DNA from: Anthopleura xanthogrammica
Lineage: Eukaryota > Cnidaria > Anthozoa > Actiniaria > Actiniidae
Assembly (NCBI GenBank): GCA_964019055.1
Contig: OZ025206.1
Coordinates: 1,365,001-1,429,000, forward strand
Direction of reading: 5' to 3'
Length of the DNA stretch: 64,000 nt
Below, one piece after another: positions 25,325-36,600 of this stretch. Below the pieces are notes generated by a model, which saw only the letters and a list, made by a program, of their open reading frames with translations, did no database searches and had not been told where the DNA came from. A program made the position numbers and the translations under genes. The stretch's first letter is position 1. Each line of letters begins with the position of its first letter.

Positions 25325-25850
25325 ATCACCATCACCATCACCACCATCATCACCATCACCACCATCCTCCCATCCTCCCATCCATCCTCCCATCCTCCCA
25401 TCCATCCTCCCATCAACCCATCCACTCATCCATCCATCCATCCATCCTCCCATCAACCCATCCACCCATCCATCCATCCATCCATCCTCCCATCAACCCA
25501 TCCATCCATCCATCCATCCTCCCATCTTCCCATCCATCCATCCATGTATTCATCCATCCATCCTCCCATCTTCCCATCCATCCATCCACCCATCCATCCT
25601 CCCCTCCATCCTCCTATCCATCTATGCATCCACCTATCCATCCTCCCATCCTCCCATCCATCCTCCCATCCACCCATCCATCCATCCATCCATCCATCCA
25701 TCCTCCCATCCTCCCATCCTCCCATCCTCCCATCCATCCATCAACCCATCCACCCATGCATCCTCCCATCCATTCTTCTATCCATCCATTCATCCATCCA
25801 TCCATCCATCCATCCATCTATCTATCCATCTATCCATCCATCCATCCAGC
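25325..25850. repeat. CATC/CCATCC/CCTCC simple repeat
   Basis: About 525 bp of (ATCACC)n, (ATCC)n and (CATCCTCC)n mixtures. All long open frames here are repeat translations. Confidence 0.97.
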
Positions 25851-26186
25851 TCGTTAGCCATAGCTTGTTAAACTCATCGCTTTTTCCTTCAGTTTCAAAT
25901 AAAAGATCAATAATTTAATTTACAAAAATATTTATTTATTTGCATTCCTCTTCTTTCGTTACATTTCATTTTTCCATTTATCCGGTACGAGATCAAGGAC
26001 CCATCTCCAAACCTTTCCAAACATTTCAATAATTTTAATCTGCTTACAAAAATAACCAAGGATTATCTTGAAAGTAAAGACTAGAAGGATTATGATTACG
26101 AGTGACGAGTACAGTACTACTGCTGTTGATGTACAAGTCGCTTCGTGGCATCGACTTTTGATAGTAACCTTTCCAAACAGCCCCCC

Positions 26187-26389
26187 TTCACAGTTTCCTA
26201 AGCCATCTTGAAAGGTAGCCGTGCCTTTACTTCGAAGAGAGACCAACCGTGAGCTTGCAATGATAGAGACTTGTGAATAATTGTCCAAGGTGTTAAAAAG
26301 GTCTCTATCATTGCAAGGTCACCTCATGTCTCGCTTCGATGCAAAGGCACGGCTACCTTTCAATTCAAGTTGGCGCAGGGAACTGTGAA
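26187..26389. mobile_element. MITE-like foldback element
   Basis: Outer ends are TTCACAG and CTGTGAA. Inner arms include AAAGGTAGCCGTGCCTTT with its exact reverse complement, and 'cttgcaatgatagagac' with its inverted partner near the centre. Total about 203 bp, with no coding capacity. Confidence 0.85.
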
Positions 26390-27443
26390 GATGATCGACT
26401 ATTGTATTTAATGCTTATGCAAGGAACGATGGTATTATATTTTAAAGACCAGTGAATCACTGTTTTCACAGAGTGCATTGACAATACGTTTTAGAATTAT
26501 GGTGCTTAATTTGATAAAGACCCATGATAAACTGAGGTTTGCACTTCACTTTTAACGATGCTTTTATATCGGTAAGAAATGTCGTTTTTATATGTCCTTT
26601 TTCTTCATAAATTGTTAATATATATACCCTTTTACCCTACGCGTAATAAGTTTTTTTGTAATTTTCACACCACGTGTAGGATTCAGTTCCCTTGAATATT
26701 ATTTCTTTCTTTATCAGTAACAATGCTTAAAAACATCATGGATGCATGCCAAGTTATTAAACAAATTATTTAGCATTCCAACAACGAACATTTATTTTTT
26801 TGCTTCGATGAAACTCTCTCATCAAAGACTCAGCCGACAAAAAGCATTACAGATTAACATTTTAAATATTACGGCATTCAACTTTCTTACACCTTTTCTC
26901 ATGAATAACAGTATTTAACAGACCTCTTGTCATGTCTTACAATCTGGGAGTCAAAAATTTTATTTTTAATTTTCTTAAGAACCTTTTCTGATGAACATTT
27001 TTCCATTCAATCTTCATGGACCCCCAGCTATGCATCGAGTGCAAGGGGTCCGTCTAACAGCGTCTTAAAATACATATTTTTTCTCAAAGCTTTTGATAAT
27101 TAGCTTTGTCAGATGTTCATTCATCTCCCAAGCTATTCAATAAGAAAGCTAGTTGTTTACTTAACTGGAGATAAACAATTCTACGATCGGGAGTTTTATC
27201 TTACGTCACAACATACGAACGTGATCAATGAGCAAGATAGCTCTCAGACCTATTGATATGTGAGTATTACTACTCCACGATCAGGCAATCCAATATCATC
27301 ATCGCCACTCATCCTCAACTTTCCACATCTGCCTTACACTTAAATCTGTATTTTCAGTTTTATCTAAGCCCTCGTTAACGATCGCTCGTCTTCACAACTT
27401 TAATGGAACCAAACTGAGCTGTTGGCGTTAATCCATAGAATCG
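26390..27443. other. No gene seen
   Basis: AT-rich sequence. A 'gagtgcaaggggtccgtcta' fragment near 27038-27057 resembles one terminus of family B, without a clear partner. Confidence 0.5.
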
Positions 27444-30309
27444 ATGATGGAACGTCGAGGTATGTGTATAAGAGAGTTTTAAACTCAAATCATCTGTATC
27501 AAAGTGTTTATGCCCTCTGATGGGCAATAGAATGATAAAATCTCATGTTTATGAGTTCCTAAAACTCATATATTTTCCGTTTTGGGGATATTTTTTTGCC
27601 TTAAAGTTCAAAACCAAACCTTTGACTTAGACCCAGGATCTTCAAATTTTTTTTTTTTCCTCGTATGGTTTGATTTTTTTAGCGTGACTTAGATTTTAGA
27701 ACAGTGACGCCAACTTCGTACTAATCCTTTGGACGAAAAGTACTGTTTAAATTTGAGTTCTGATTATGTTTCGATATTATTCAGATCATATTACTTTTAT
27801 GCATTCAAGTCCTTCTACATATTCTTAAAATTTGTGTCTGTAATCTAAACTAGAGTCATTTCAATTGCACGATTTATTTTTACCGAACTACTCGACTGCT
27901 TGAATAATTTCCGTAATTTATGCATTTTTAAGTGCCTTGCAATGTCAGTAATATAATTTCTAACCACTTTGTCCATTAGCTCACAGACCTCTACAAAAGT
28001 ACTACACGTTTCCATTGAGCCTTCGAACTATTGAGAGTGAATCTGAAGACGAAGAAAGCGATTTTTTTGAAGAAATTATCCCCAAGCCTTTTATTCTAGA
28101 AGACAAAATTTGTAAGTACATCCGCTAGCAAAAGTCTTTCTGAATAGAAGACTCTTGACAGCCATCACCCTCGACACTTAGCAGACGCGCTTCTAAATTA
28201 CCCGCCAAAATCCTGGATCAACGCGTTGGAAAAACCAACAGGATTTCATTCCCCAGAGAGCGTCCAATATCGTTCAAATAATAGGGAAATTGATATTTAT
28301 TTTTGGATTTTGAGGCTAGAGAAGAGAAATTATTTATATTAGTAGATTACTAAGAGACCATTTCCTTTTTAAAGCATTTGCCAGTGGCAACTGCTGTCGT
28401 CGTTGAGTGAGAGTTGATGGGCGGAAGCGTTAATGGGCTAATGATGTGCATTGAGAGTTACAGTACTTTTCTGGCGAGAATAGATCATTATTATGAGTAA
28501 TTTAGAGACATCTTGCTCTGGTTAGATGGGGGATCTGTCTCTCAGGCATTACAGGCTCTCTCAAAAATGTACTGCAGACAGACTAAAGAGCTTTTTAAAC
28601 GAATAAATTTCTCCCAAGAAGTCATAAATCGATAGAGGCTTTGCACCATCACGTGATGGCAGCCATGACAGGAGGCAGTTCTTGTCTAATCTGATTTACA
28701 TAAGAAAGAACTCAGTTCCCCAGTGGAAAAATACTCTATTTATTGTTGTGCCTTCTGTCACGGCCGCCATCACGAGAAGAAGTAAACCCTCTTTTTGATA
28801 CTTGTATCTTCAGATCTTTTATCTTTATTCCTCGGCATGTGGGATCTTTTCTCAGTAAAAGTACCGCGATATGTGATGTTGGTGCGATGAGTGCATGCCA
28901 GACACGAGAGCTGAGTAACGTCTGCGCATGCTCGAGGTTTTCATGGAAAATAACCGAAGAATTGTTTGTGCTATGTTATTATAACAAAAGTATTTATTTA
29001 GCCTTTGTAAGAACTGAGATTGCTGGGTGTTTTTTTCCTTCAAGAATTCGAGAGAGTCATGAACAGAATTTCCAAGAATTATGGACTTGAGAGTATTATC
29101 CATATTTTCCCCATGGAGGGAGGTAGGGTATGTGTGATAACTAGCTCAACCTTGGAAAAAACTTTAGCAAATCCCCAAAACACAACTTCCAATCGTGCAG
29201 GTCTGTTCACACTCACTTTCTCCGAGTGATACGCTATTCACGTTTGTGCAAAACTCTTTTATAATGAAAAAATAGACACAAGGTCAAAGAACTTTTATCA
29301 GCCAATCTTGATCAGAGCCGGATATATACCAAGGCAAGCATGTCTAAGAATGATCTTTGCACAAGGAAAGATTACGCTAGTCTTGATTTTTATCTGTTGA
29401 CTTTTTGTCTCGTTTTCCATCTGACATAATAAAATATGATAGTTTGTGATCACTGCTAAGAGATTTGTGTATATGACGGATATGGCTGCCATGTTGCCAC
29501 GTGGTAGGATGCACGACAACTTTATTAATGGTTCGACTCAGATAATTGCGAACGAATAACCGCTGCAGCAGTTTTTCTAGTGGAATTAAAATCTTGTCCC
29601 ACAAACAATTACAATATCTGTTTTAAAGATTACTACAAGGATTACCAGACAATTTTCCTTTATTTTCACAGGACAGTAAACAATTGAAACAAATTATTAT
29701 TAATTTTCCGCGATCAGAGTTTAAATTCTGAGATATTCTGAGCTAATTTGTTGAGCTTGTGGAACATAGCAACGGTAACTAAGGGGAGCCGGAACCATGA
29801 ATTGCACTTTTGGTGACGTTGAATGTGACGTCACGTGCAACGTCACGAATTTGGACACCGCTCGGTGCGATCCTCTTCTCCCCCCTCCCCTCCCCTCCCC
29901 CCAATCCCCCATTCCAAAACAACATATATATGACTGTTGCCAAATCCTGAGTTTTTATCTTAAGAATTAACCATTTAATATATATACGTATAGGTAAACA
30001 AATTCTCCAGACTCAAGAAGGCTACGCCTTTTCTGGTTTGGAAAATTACCAAGATGGAATAGAAAATTTCGTGAAATACCTTACATCGTACAAAGCATAG
30101 TTTTGCTATCCGACATCCTGTCCGTTAATATTTAGCGCATGCTCAGCACATGTACAATTTGCATCATGTAACAAGTAGAATTATTAATTTAATATCTTTT
30201 AATATTATTGGGTTTTTTCCAGCGTCATTTTCTGCCGTCATGGGTCTCAGTTGTAGTCTTTTTTTGTTCGCCTGGTCATGCCTACTTTCATACTTTTCTA
30301 GAACTTAAA
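27444..30309 (+). CDS. Predicted tail-anchored protein 2 (3 exons, 77 aa), unrecognised
   Basis: Exons are 27444-27459 (ATGATGGAACGTCGAG, donor GTATGT), 27980-28111 (acceptor ATTAG, donor GTAAGT) and 30224-30309 (acceptor TTCCAG). They total 234 nt and stay in frame; an in-frame TAA lies 15 bases above the first ATG. The middle exon encodes HRPLQKYYTFPLSLRTIE, then an acidic block (SESEDEESDFFEEIIPK). The last exon gives the hydrophobic tail ([20 protein letters not shown]) then YFSRT and stop. That last exon is 81/86 identical to 22841-22926. The tiny first exon is the weakest part: the 27980 exon is phase 1-1 and could instead be an internal exon of one larger gene starting at 19742. Tail-anchored topology is inferred; the role is unknown. 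Confidence 0.5.
28112..29570. other. Intron sequence; one foldback element
   Basis: An imperfect inverted repeat spans about 28647-28776, with arms CACGTGATGGCAGCCATGAC and the reverse complement of GTCACGGCCGCCATCACG. Overlapping open frames on both strands at 28743-29604 show no family resemblance, and I treat them as chance. Confidence 0.5.
29571..29755 (-). repeat. Dispersed repeat, second copy
   Basis: Reverse-complement, diverged match to about 2110-2305: both contain 'tttgtgggacaa', 'tttaaaacagat/acac', 'ttactgtcctgtg' and 'caacaaattagct'. Probably a fragment of an unclassified mobile element. Confidence 0.6.
29876..29908. other. C-rich tract, possible quadruplex on the minus strand
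   Basis: At least five runs of four or more C separated by one to a few bases, so the minus strand could form a G-quadruplex. It lies about 90 bp before the possible exon at 29994. Confidence 0.5.
29994..30100 (+). CDS. Possible alternative last exon, soluble C-terminus
   Basis: After an acceptor-like GTATAG the sequence is open in phase 1 and reads KQILQTQEGYAFSGLENY, then QDGIENFVKYLTSYKA and TAG. The phase fits the donors at 22090 and 28111. The composition looks like real protein rather than translated intron. It would give a soluble C-terminus instead of the membrane tail encoded 124 bp downstream. The upstream pyrimidine tract is weak, and only transcripts could settle it. Confidence 0.35.
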
Positions 30310-30317
30310 GGTGAGTT

Positions 30318-31015
30318 TATAAAAGTCCATGGTTTCATCCTCAGTGACCTCACACACTTGTTTTAAGGAGCAAGTGTGGCTTGGTTGGTTAGTGTGCTGC
30401 CTGCTAAGCAAGAGGTCCATAGTTTGATCCTCAGTGACCTCACACACTTGTTTTAAGGAGCAAGTGTGGCTTGGATGGTTAGTGTGCTTCCTGCTAAGCA
30501 AGAGGTCCATAGTTTGATCCTCAGTGACCTCACACACTTGTTTTAAGGAGCAAGTGTGGCTTGGTTGGTTAGTGTGGTACCTGCTAAGCAAGAGGTCCAT
30601 AGTTTGATTCTCAGTGACCTCACACATTTGTTTTAAGGAGAAAGTGTGGCTTGGTTGGTTAGTGTGGTGCCTTCTAAGCAAGAGGTCCATAGTTTGATCC
30701 TCAGTGACCTCACACACTTGTTTTAAGGAGCAAGTGTGGCTTGGTTGGTTAGTGTGGTACCTGCTAAGAAAGCGGTCCATAGTTTGATCCTCAGTGACCT
30801 CACACACTTGTTTTAAGGAGAAAGTGTGGCTTGGTTGGTTAGTGTGGTACCTGCTAAGCAAGAGGTCCATAGTTTGATCCTCAGTGACCTCACACACTTG
30901 TTTTGAGGAGCAAGTGTGGCTTGGTTGGTAATAGTGTGCTGCCTGCTAAGCAAGAGATCCATAGTTTGATCCTCAGTGACCTCACACACTTGTCTTAAGG
31001 AGCAACAGTGTGGCT
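30318..31015 (+). repeat. Tandem array of a 90-bp tRNA-like unit, about 8 copies
   Basis: Each 90-bp unit contains an A-box-like TGGCTTGGTTGGTTAGTGTG, an anticodon-loop-like CTGCTAAGCAAGAGG and a B-box-like AGTTTGATCCTC, followed by a linker CACACACTTGTTTTAAGGAG. It therefore resembles a tRNA-derived SINE head amplified in tandem. Copies differ by single changes; the last one or two have small insertions. The array begins only about 8 bp after the membrane-anchor exon's stop codon and donor-like GGTGAGT. The 199-residue minus frame across it is a repeat artefact. Confidence 0.9.
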
Positions 31016-32435
31016 TGTTTTTTTTAGCATGAAAATCCGAACTGACCTGTTCTGCCCGCGCAACCGGCTAAAATCCAAGTCGTTGCGCACGCCTGAACTT
31101 GACTTTCAGTTCCTTGTAGTGTAACTTCCTTTATACTCTCATTCAAAAAGACTCCGTCGCGTTAAAGCTTGCTACAACATACTGGTTCCACTTGCTGATA
31201 TATTTAATATCCTATAATTGATATTTTAGTATTATATACATATATTGTGTTATTATTTTTTAAATTAGCGACAATGACGTCACGTCTTATTAAGGTTGAC
31301 AGAAGTGTGTCTGGTTTGATGTATTACACAAACCAACCTTGAAAGAGAACGACCTTGGGTGCAATATCACCCCACCACAACAATAGATCCCTCACTTTAA
31401 GTGTTACCTTTTAAGTCGCTAAAGTCAAAGTAATGATTTAGTTTTGCATACAAATGAAAAATCCGAGGAATGAAGCGTATCTTTATTATAAGTCATTTCT
31501 TTCTTTCCTGCCTGTAACACCACTATAACCGCTGTGTGTGGTATAATAATGGATCACCCTGAAACCTGAGGTAGGAAGTCGATCACTAACAATTAACCTT
31601 ATAGTATTGAAAAGAAGCTATTGTGAATCAAAATATAAAACTTTCCTGGGACAACTTCAATGGGGGTATATTGACAAGTTTGAAAAAAAGTCTGAAGTAA
31701 AATTACATCAAAGATGAATTTTTTACGCGATTTATTCTTTTCTGTTTGTTATTTTCAATTGTTATTCACGTTTCTAAAAATCTAGAATCTAGTATACTGA
31801 AAACTGCGGCTATAGGTCGGGTAATCCTTATTTGAAGCGGTTTTCCACAAATTTTTTGACTGTAAAAACATCTCTACATAATTAATACTCAGTCGTTACT
31901 ACCATTTATCAGATTAAAATTAAGTGCTCTTCAATTTGTCTAAATATCAAATGTTTCTTAGACTATTTCGCATTCCTGTAATGCTTTCAAAGTCATAATT
32001 TATCATATATTTGAGTTATTGTCCGCGTAAGATGTTAAGAATTAAAACTAATATTTTCAGAAAATGTAATTACGAGTGAATTGGACATTGGAAACTTCGA
32101 AAAACTCGATTTTCACTGGAAATGTGTAAGATAAAATCGTGGTGTCAATAACCTTTACTAAGGTATGAGAAGCACAGTTATTGATCTTATCGTGTAATGT
32201 AGTTTTTCTTATTTTTTCTTAGTGTTAATATTGCAATTATATATGAAAGACCGGAATGTTCCTTCAAGTTGATGTCAGCCATTTTTGTCCAACTTTTTTC
32301 TGTAAGTACCAAAATTCATTTGTTCTGTTTGTCCTTGTTCTTGTCCTTCTCTCGCTTCTCCTTCTTCTTTTCCTTCTTTACACTAATTTTTCTCTCTGAA
32401 ACTTAACACTGTTCTCCGGCTGCAGTACAGTATTA
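31016..32435. other. No secure gene; two weak exon-like segments
   Basis: Between TTTTCAG (about 32058) and GTAAGA (about 32126) one frame reads NVITSELDIGNFEKLDFHWK, and a second exon-like block lies at 32222-32302. Their phases do not join cleanly to each other or to neighbouring exons, so I do not call them. The rest is AT-rich with nothing recognised. Confidence 0.4.
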
Positions 32436-32746
32436 AATAGACCCTTTTCCAAAATGGCGGCCGAAAACCCCCAGCCGTAGAAACGTCAGTATTTGTCAAT
32501 TTTCAACTTAGTTTTCTCAGCCGATATAACACATGACATAATGAATCTTTGTAGAGTTACTCAGTATTATACTTATGATACTTAGATTTGGCTATCCTTC
32601 TGGATTTGATCGCAATAACATCTCTAAAATCAGATAGGGGGGAAGTAAAATAAAGGTGCTATTTCTAGCGCTAATATAGGTTTTTTCACTCAGTTTAACT
32701 TCAACTTATTCGATTTTGCGGCCGCCATTTTGACAAAGTGTCTATT
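32436..32746. mobile_element. MITE-like element with AAAATGGCGGCCG termini
   Basis: Left end ATAGACCCTTTTCCAAAATG; the right end on the opposite strand reads ATAGACACTTTGTCAAAATG; both continue GCGGCCG. About 310 bp, no open frame. Its interior block 32575-32655 ('gatacttagatttggctatc', 'cttctggatttgatcgcaat') is repeated at 32876-32957, outside the right end, suggesting a second, broken copy next to it. Confidence 0.8.
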
Positions 32747-33189
32747 GAATGAACAAACATAATCTGACAACCAAGCTAGTATAGTGCTAGCAAAAGGATA
32801 TCACAATTTAGTCAGTGTATATCAAACATCATCCAACATGGCTGCCCAGCTTGCAAATTTTTCCCGCCAAAATTAGCTTATGATACTTAGATTTGGCTAT
32901 CCTTCTGGATTTGATCGCAATAACATCTGTAAAATCAAATAGGGGGAAGTAAAATCCTCCCTGGAAATTTTAAAATCCATCTTTTACGGTTTCGACCCCC
33001 TATTGGACTTCTAAATATAGAGCGGAACTGAACACTTAATGTATCTCCGATATTTTTCGTTCACTTTCGGTTTCATATGACATAACTTTATCCACTTATT
33101 ATTCGTTATACCCTATTATTCGTTTCCTTGGTCATTTTTTCCCCCATGTTCTTCATAGTCTGACTCCTGTGCATCCTATACTCCTGTAT

Positions 33190-33690
33190 TATCCATATTT
33201 ACCTTATACACCCTACACTCTATTGCTATGTTTTACTTTATGTTCCTTATACTAGACGATACTTGTAGGCTTATATCCAAATCCTATTGAGAAACGTTTC
33301 CTCGTCAGTGTAAGGTTGTCTTTAGTAATCCCGTATTTACCATGAGCAACGTACATCCTACAACTCTGTTTTCTTTGCTGTAGCTACTGTCAACAATAGA
33401 GGATTATATACCTAAAGCTCATTGAGATCGATTGGTTTTCCTTACTTCACATTACTTATGACCCTTATTTACTTTATACACCGTACTCTTACTGCTATAT
33501 TCTACTATATTCTGCTTTAATCCCTGTAGCTCATGTCAGCAGTAGAGGATTATACCCAAAGCTCATTGAGATAAATCGGTTTTCCTTACTGCACACTGTT
33601 GTTATGACCCTTATTTGACTAACACACCGCATACCGCTTACAGCTATATTCTACTTTATTTCCTATCTGATACTGACATTACTATCATCA
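33190..33690. repeat. Imperfect tandem repeat, about 140 bp units
   Basis: Shared blocks such as 'agaggattata', 'aaagctcattgagat', 'ggttttccttact' and 'atgacccttattt' occur in order two to three times, with considerable divergence. Confidence 0.65.
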
Positions 33691-36600
33691 ATTCAGCTCA
33701 TGAAGTTAGCTCCGTGAGTCTTTTATTAATTGTGTCGTATGTATGTAAATAATTTTCAAAACAGCTTGCATCTATCTTCTAACATAAGTTATTTTATTGT
33801 TAGTTTGTGGCTCAAACATTTTCGTCCTAAACTTCAGAATCCAGGCTTATCATACCAGTCATGGAAACAGTTCCATCTGGCCACATGGAAAGGTCTGATG
33901 CTTGATTGAGAGAAAAATCAACAACAACACCAAAAACAAACACGCAGAGCCAAATATTAATAAATTTCTTATAAAATTTGTAATGAACTTTATTTATTTA
34001 CACATTAGATTTATAGGATATTTGTCGTCAAGAACGACGTTTTTTACCCCTCAGGGGGCCGTTCGTTTCTGACGTATGTCGAAAGAATTGGTTGAACAGA
34101 ATTGCACAATAGAGAAGAAGTGAGCAACTACGAGGAGGTAAGAGCTGGATTATATACAAGGTAAATATTTAGAAATATGACGGATGAAGTGGAAGCTAGC
34201 TTAGCAGCGAGTGACGTCTTCTGTAAAAATAGTTTCCGCGTGTGGAACTTTAACGGTCTACTAGCATAGCTTGACTTGATCGCTTGAGCAACTCATGAAG
34301 GATGTCAGGTTTCTAATTCCTGGCTCACGAGAGTCACGAGAGAGTCGTTCAGTCGTGTTCAATAGCGCTCAAAAAGTCTCTGGTTCGTATTAAGTCTTAA
34401 TGATTCGTTTTTAATCTTTTGAAATCAGTAAACTGATAGCGCAAGTAGCATTCGTAGACGGTGGGATGGTTTGAAGACAATAGGCACTTAGCTGATATTG
34501 CAACACATATATGTCTTTCATATTTATCTGAGAGATTGGATATAGTGTCTTCGGGTCTCATTGGTTCTGTTCTATTTTCCTCCTGGTTCTGTAGTCCTTG
34601 TAAAGTAGTGCTGAATTCAATGCTGTGACCTTAGGTATGTGTACAGAGTATGATGTTTATATATCTGTACAGCAGGGATGTTTACAAGCCACGACATGTA
34701 TTATGAATCCTGTCAAAATCTCCAAGACTACATGGAATAAATCATTCCTCGCAGAACATGTATAACCCTGATGCTTTGTCATGTTAAGTGTTTTTGTTTC
34801 GAACCTTTAGATGCGGAAAGATGTTCAGATGAAATCTTAAGGAAACGCCAAGCAGATAAAAGACAAAACGCGTAGGAAAAGGCTGGAAAACACAGGAAAA
34901 CTATGGGTAAGTGATTGTACTTTTTCTTTAGCAAATACACTATGTTTTTTGAATTGAAATTGTAAGCGACGAATGCTAAAGGCAATCACTTTTATATTGT
35001 TTGTTTAGGCTATGATTATCATTAAGTTTTAAAGCACTTAGCGGAATATATAACTCTTTAACTCTAGCTTTTGCTACTTTTTTAGTAGCTTTTCAAGTTG
35101 AATAACAAGAGAGGTTCGTATTTTTAAGTTTGGAAAGCGTTTTTCCGATCAACATCCCACACAACCTCTTGACCGTATTCGAGTTAAACTATAACGTCAC
35201 CTATTAGTCGTGAACGTGACAGCCACTTGCAATATAATGATTATCACACCATTTTAACACGTCTTAAAGTAATTCTATTTATTTAAACTGATATGAATTC
35301 CTAAAAAGGACAAATGTTAGAAGGATAAAAGAAGAAGAATTTTCGAACTGCGTGAGGGATAATGTTGTAGTTCGTGCAGTGTGACATTCGTATTTGCATC
35401 GTATTTCTCTAAAGCTTTTTGGTCCCTTCCGGTTGGTGAGTACAAAGCACTTTCAAGGCGGAAATAACGGGAGTTTGGCACTAAAAATGACCACTAACTT
35501 AATGTTTTAAATATTTGAGGGTTTATGTCACTAGCTAAAGCTCACTACAATCCATATTACAGATTAATGAAAATCAGAAGGACTATTTTTGATCGAAACT
35601 TTCGTTGACTTCAAGAGCGGATTTGTCTAGGCATAGATAGTGATTAGATCTAGTGATACTGCAATCAAAATAGAAGGAAATAATTAAAAATGCGTAATAA
35701 TATAATATATTTTTTATTTGTTGAGTCCTATCATAAGAAGTCTGATAAAAATCTTTTTACCAATAACATATGGTTCATTAATGATGATGAACTAAGGATG
35801 ATAAAGAACTTTGATTTTACGATGAAGAGGAGCAACTGAGGCGATGGAACTTGGGGGGTCACGAAAAAAAGCAGCGTTCAAAGAGGCAGCGAGGGAAAAA
35901 ATTACAGACTTTCCAAAAAAGTTTTATAAAGATTGCAAATAAAGAGGATAGATTTTACAGCTACAAAAATTTGGTCAACTATAGGTTGCTCAACTATAGA
36001 TTGCTTTCGTTAGATAGTAACGAAAAAGGAAGAAAAATGAAAGAGGAAAAATCGTTTTATATCCGTTTTATCAAAAGGGAACTAATATCAATGATATTTG
36101 ACATATTTCATAACTATACGTGCTTCTACTCGCTACTCCGAGTTTGCATAACCCAGCAATGCTAGAAATGCTAAAAAATACAACCCGGCGCCCGCTCCAA
36201 CATTTATTAACAATCATTTCAATTCCATAGCTATATGAAAATAAAGCTATTTCAAAAAAGGTCGGTGAAAGTTTTGTTACAAGTTGCAGGTTGCATACCA
36301 AGTTTGAAATATATTGTGTATTGTGGATTACATGTGTAAATAAAGTCACGGCACAGAAGAAAATATGCTGGAAAAACTTGCAGACAAAGTTTGATGAAAT
36401 TGGGTCTATTTGTGACGTTTTGCTGATAGTGAATTCACACTCACATAGTGCATTTCGGGCCTGGTATCATGCAACTTGCAACAGAACCTTCGCCAACCTT
36501 TTTTTGGAAAAGCTGTACATAACTTTGCTTAGAATAATGTGTGCAGTTCAAAGACGTCATAAATGCTTTTAAAAGCACCCAAATATAGATTTTCTTGCTA

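Noticed and set aside
30298..30897. 199-aa minus frame with a 30-residue repeat (CEVTEDQTMDLLLSR...)
   Set aside because: A 90-bp period equals 30 codons, so the frame stays open by arithmetic. The plus strand shows tRNA-like promoter boxes that better explain the unit.
32059..32302. Two exon-like blocks (NVITSELDIGNFEKLDFHWK; IIYERPECSFKLMSAIFVQL)
   Set aside because: The first would create TAA if joined to the donors at 22090 or 28111, and the second does not join the first in its open frame.
34810..34907. Possible phase-1 exon reading AERCSDEILRKRQADKRQNA then stop
   Set aside because: Acceptor and phase are acceptable but the frame is only 20 codons, with no conservation evidence.
35851..36165. 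104-aa plus-strand basic open frame
   Set aside because: Lys/Arg-rich composition follows from A-rich DNA; no recognised motif and no splice signals with compatible neighbours.
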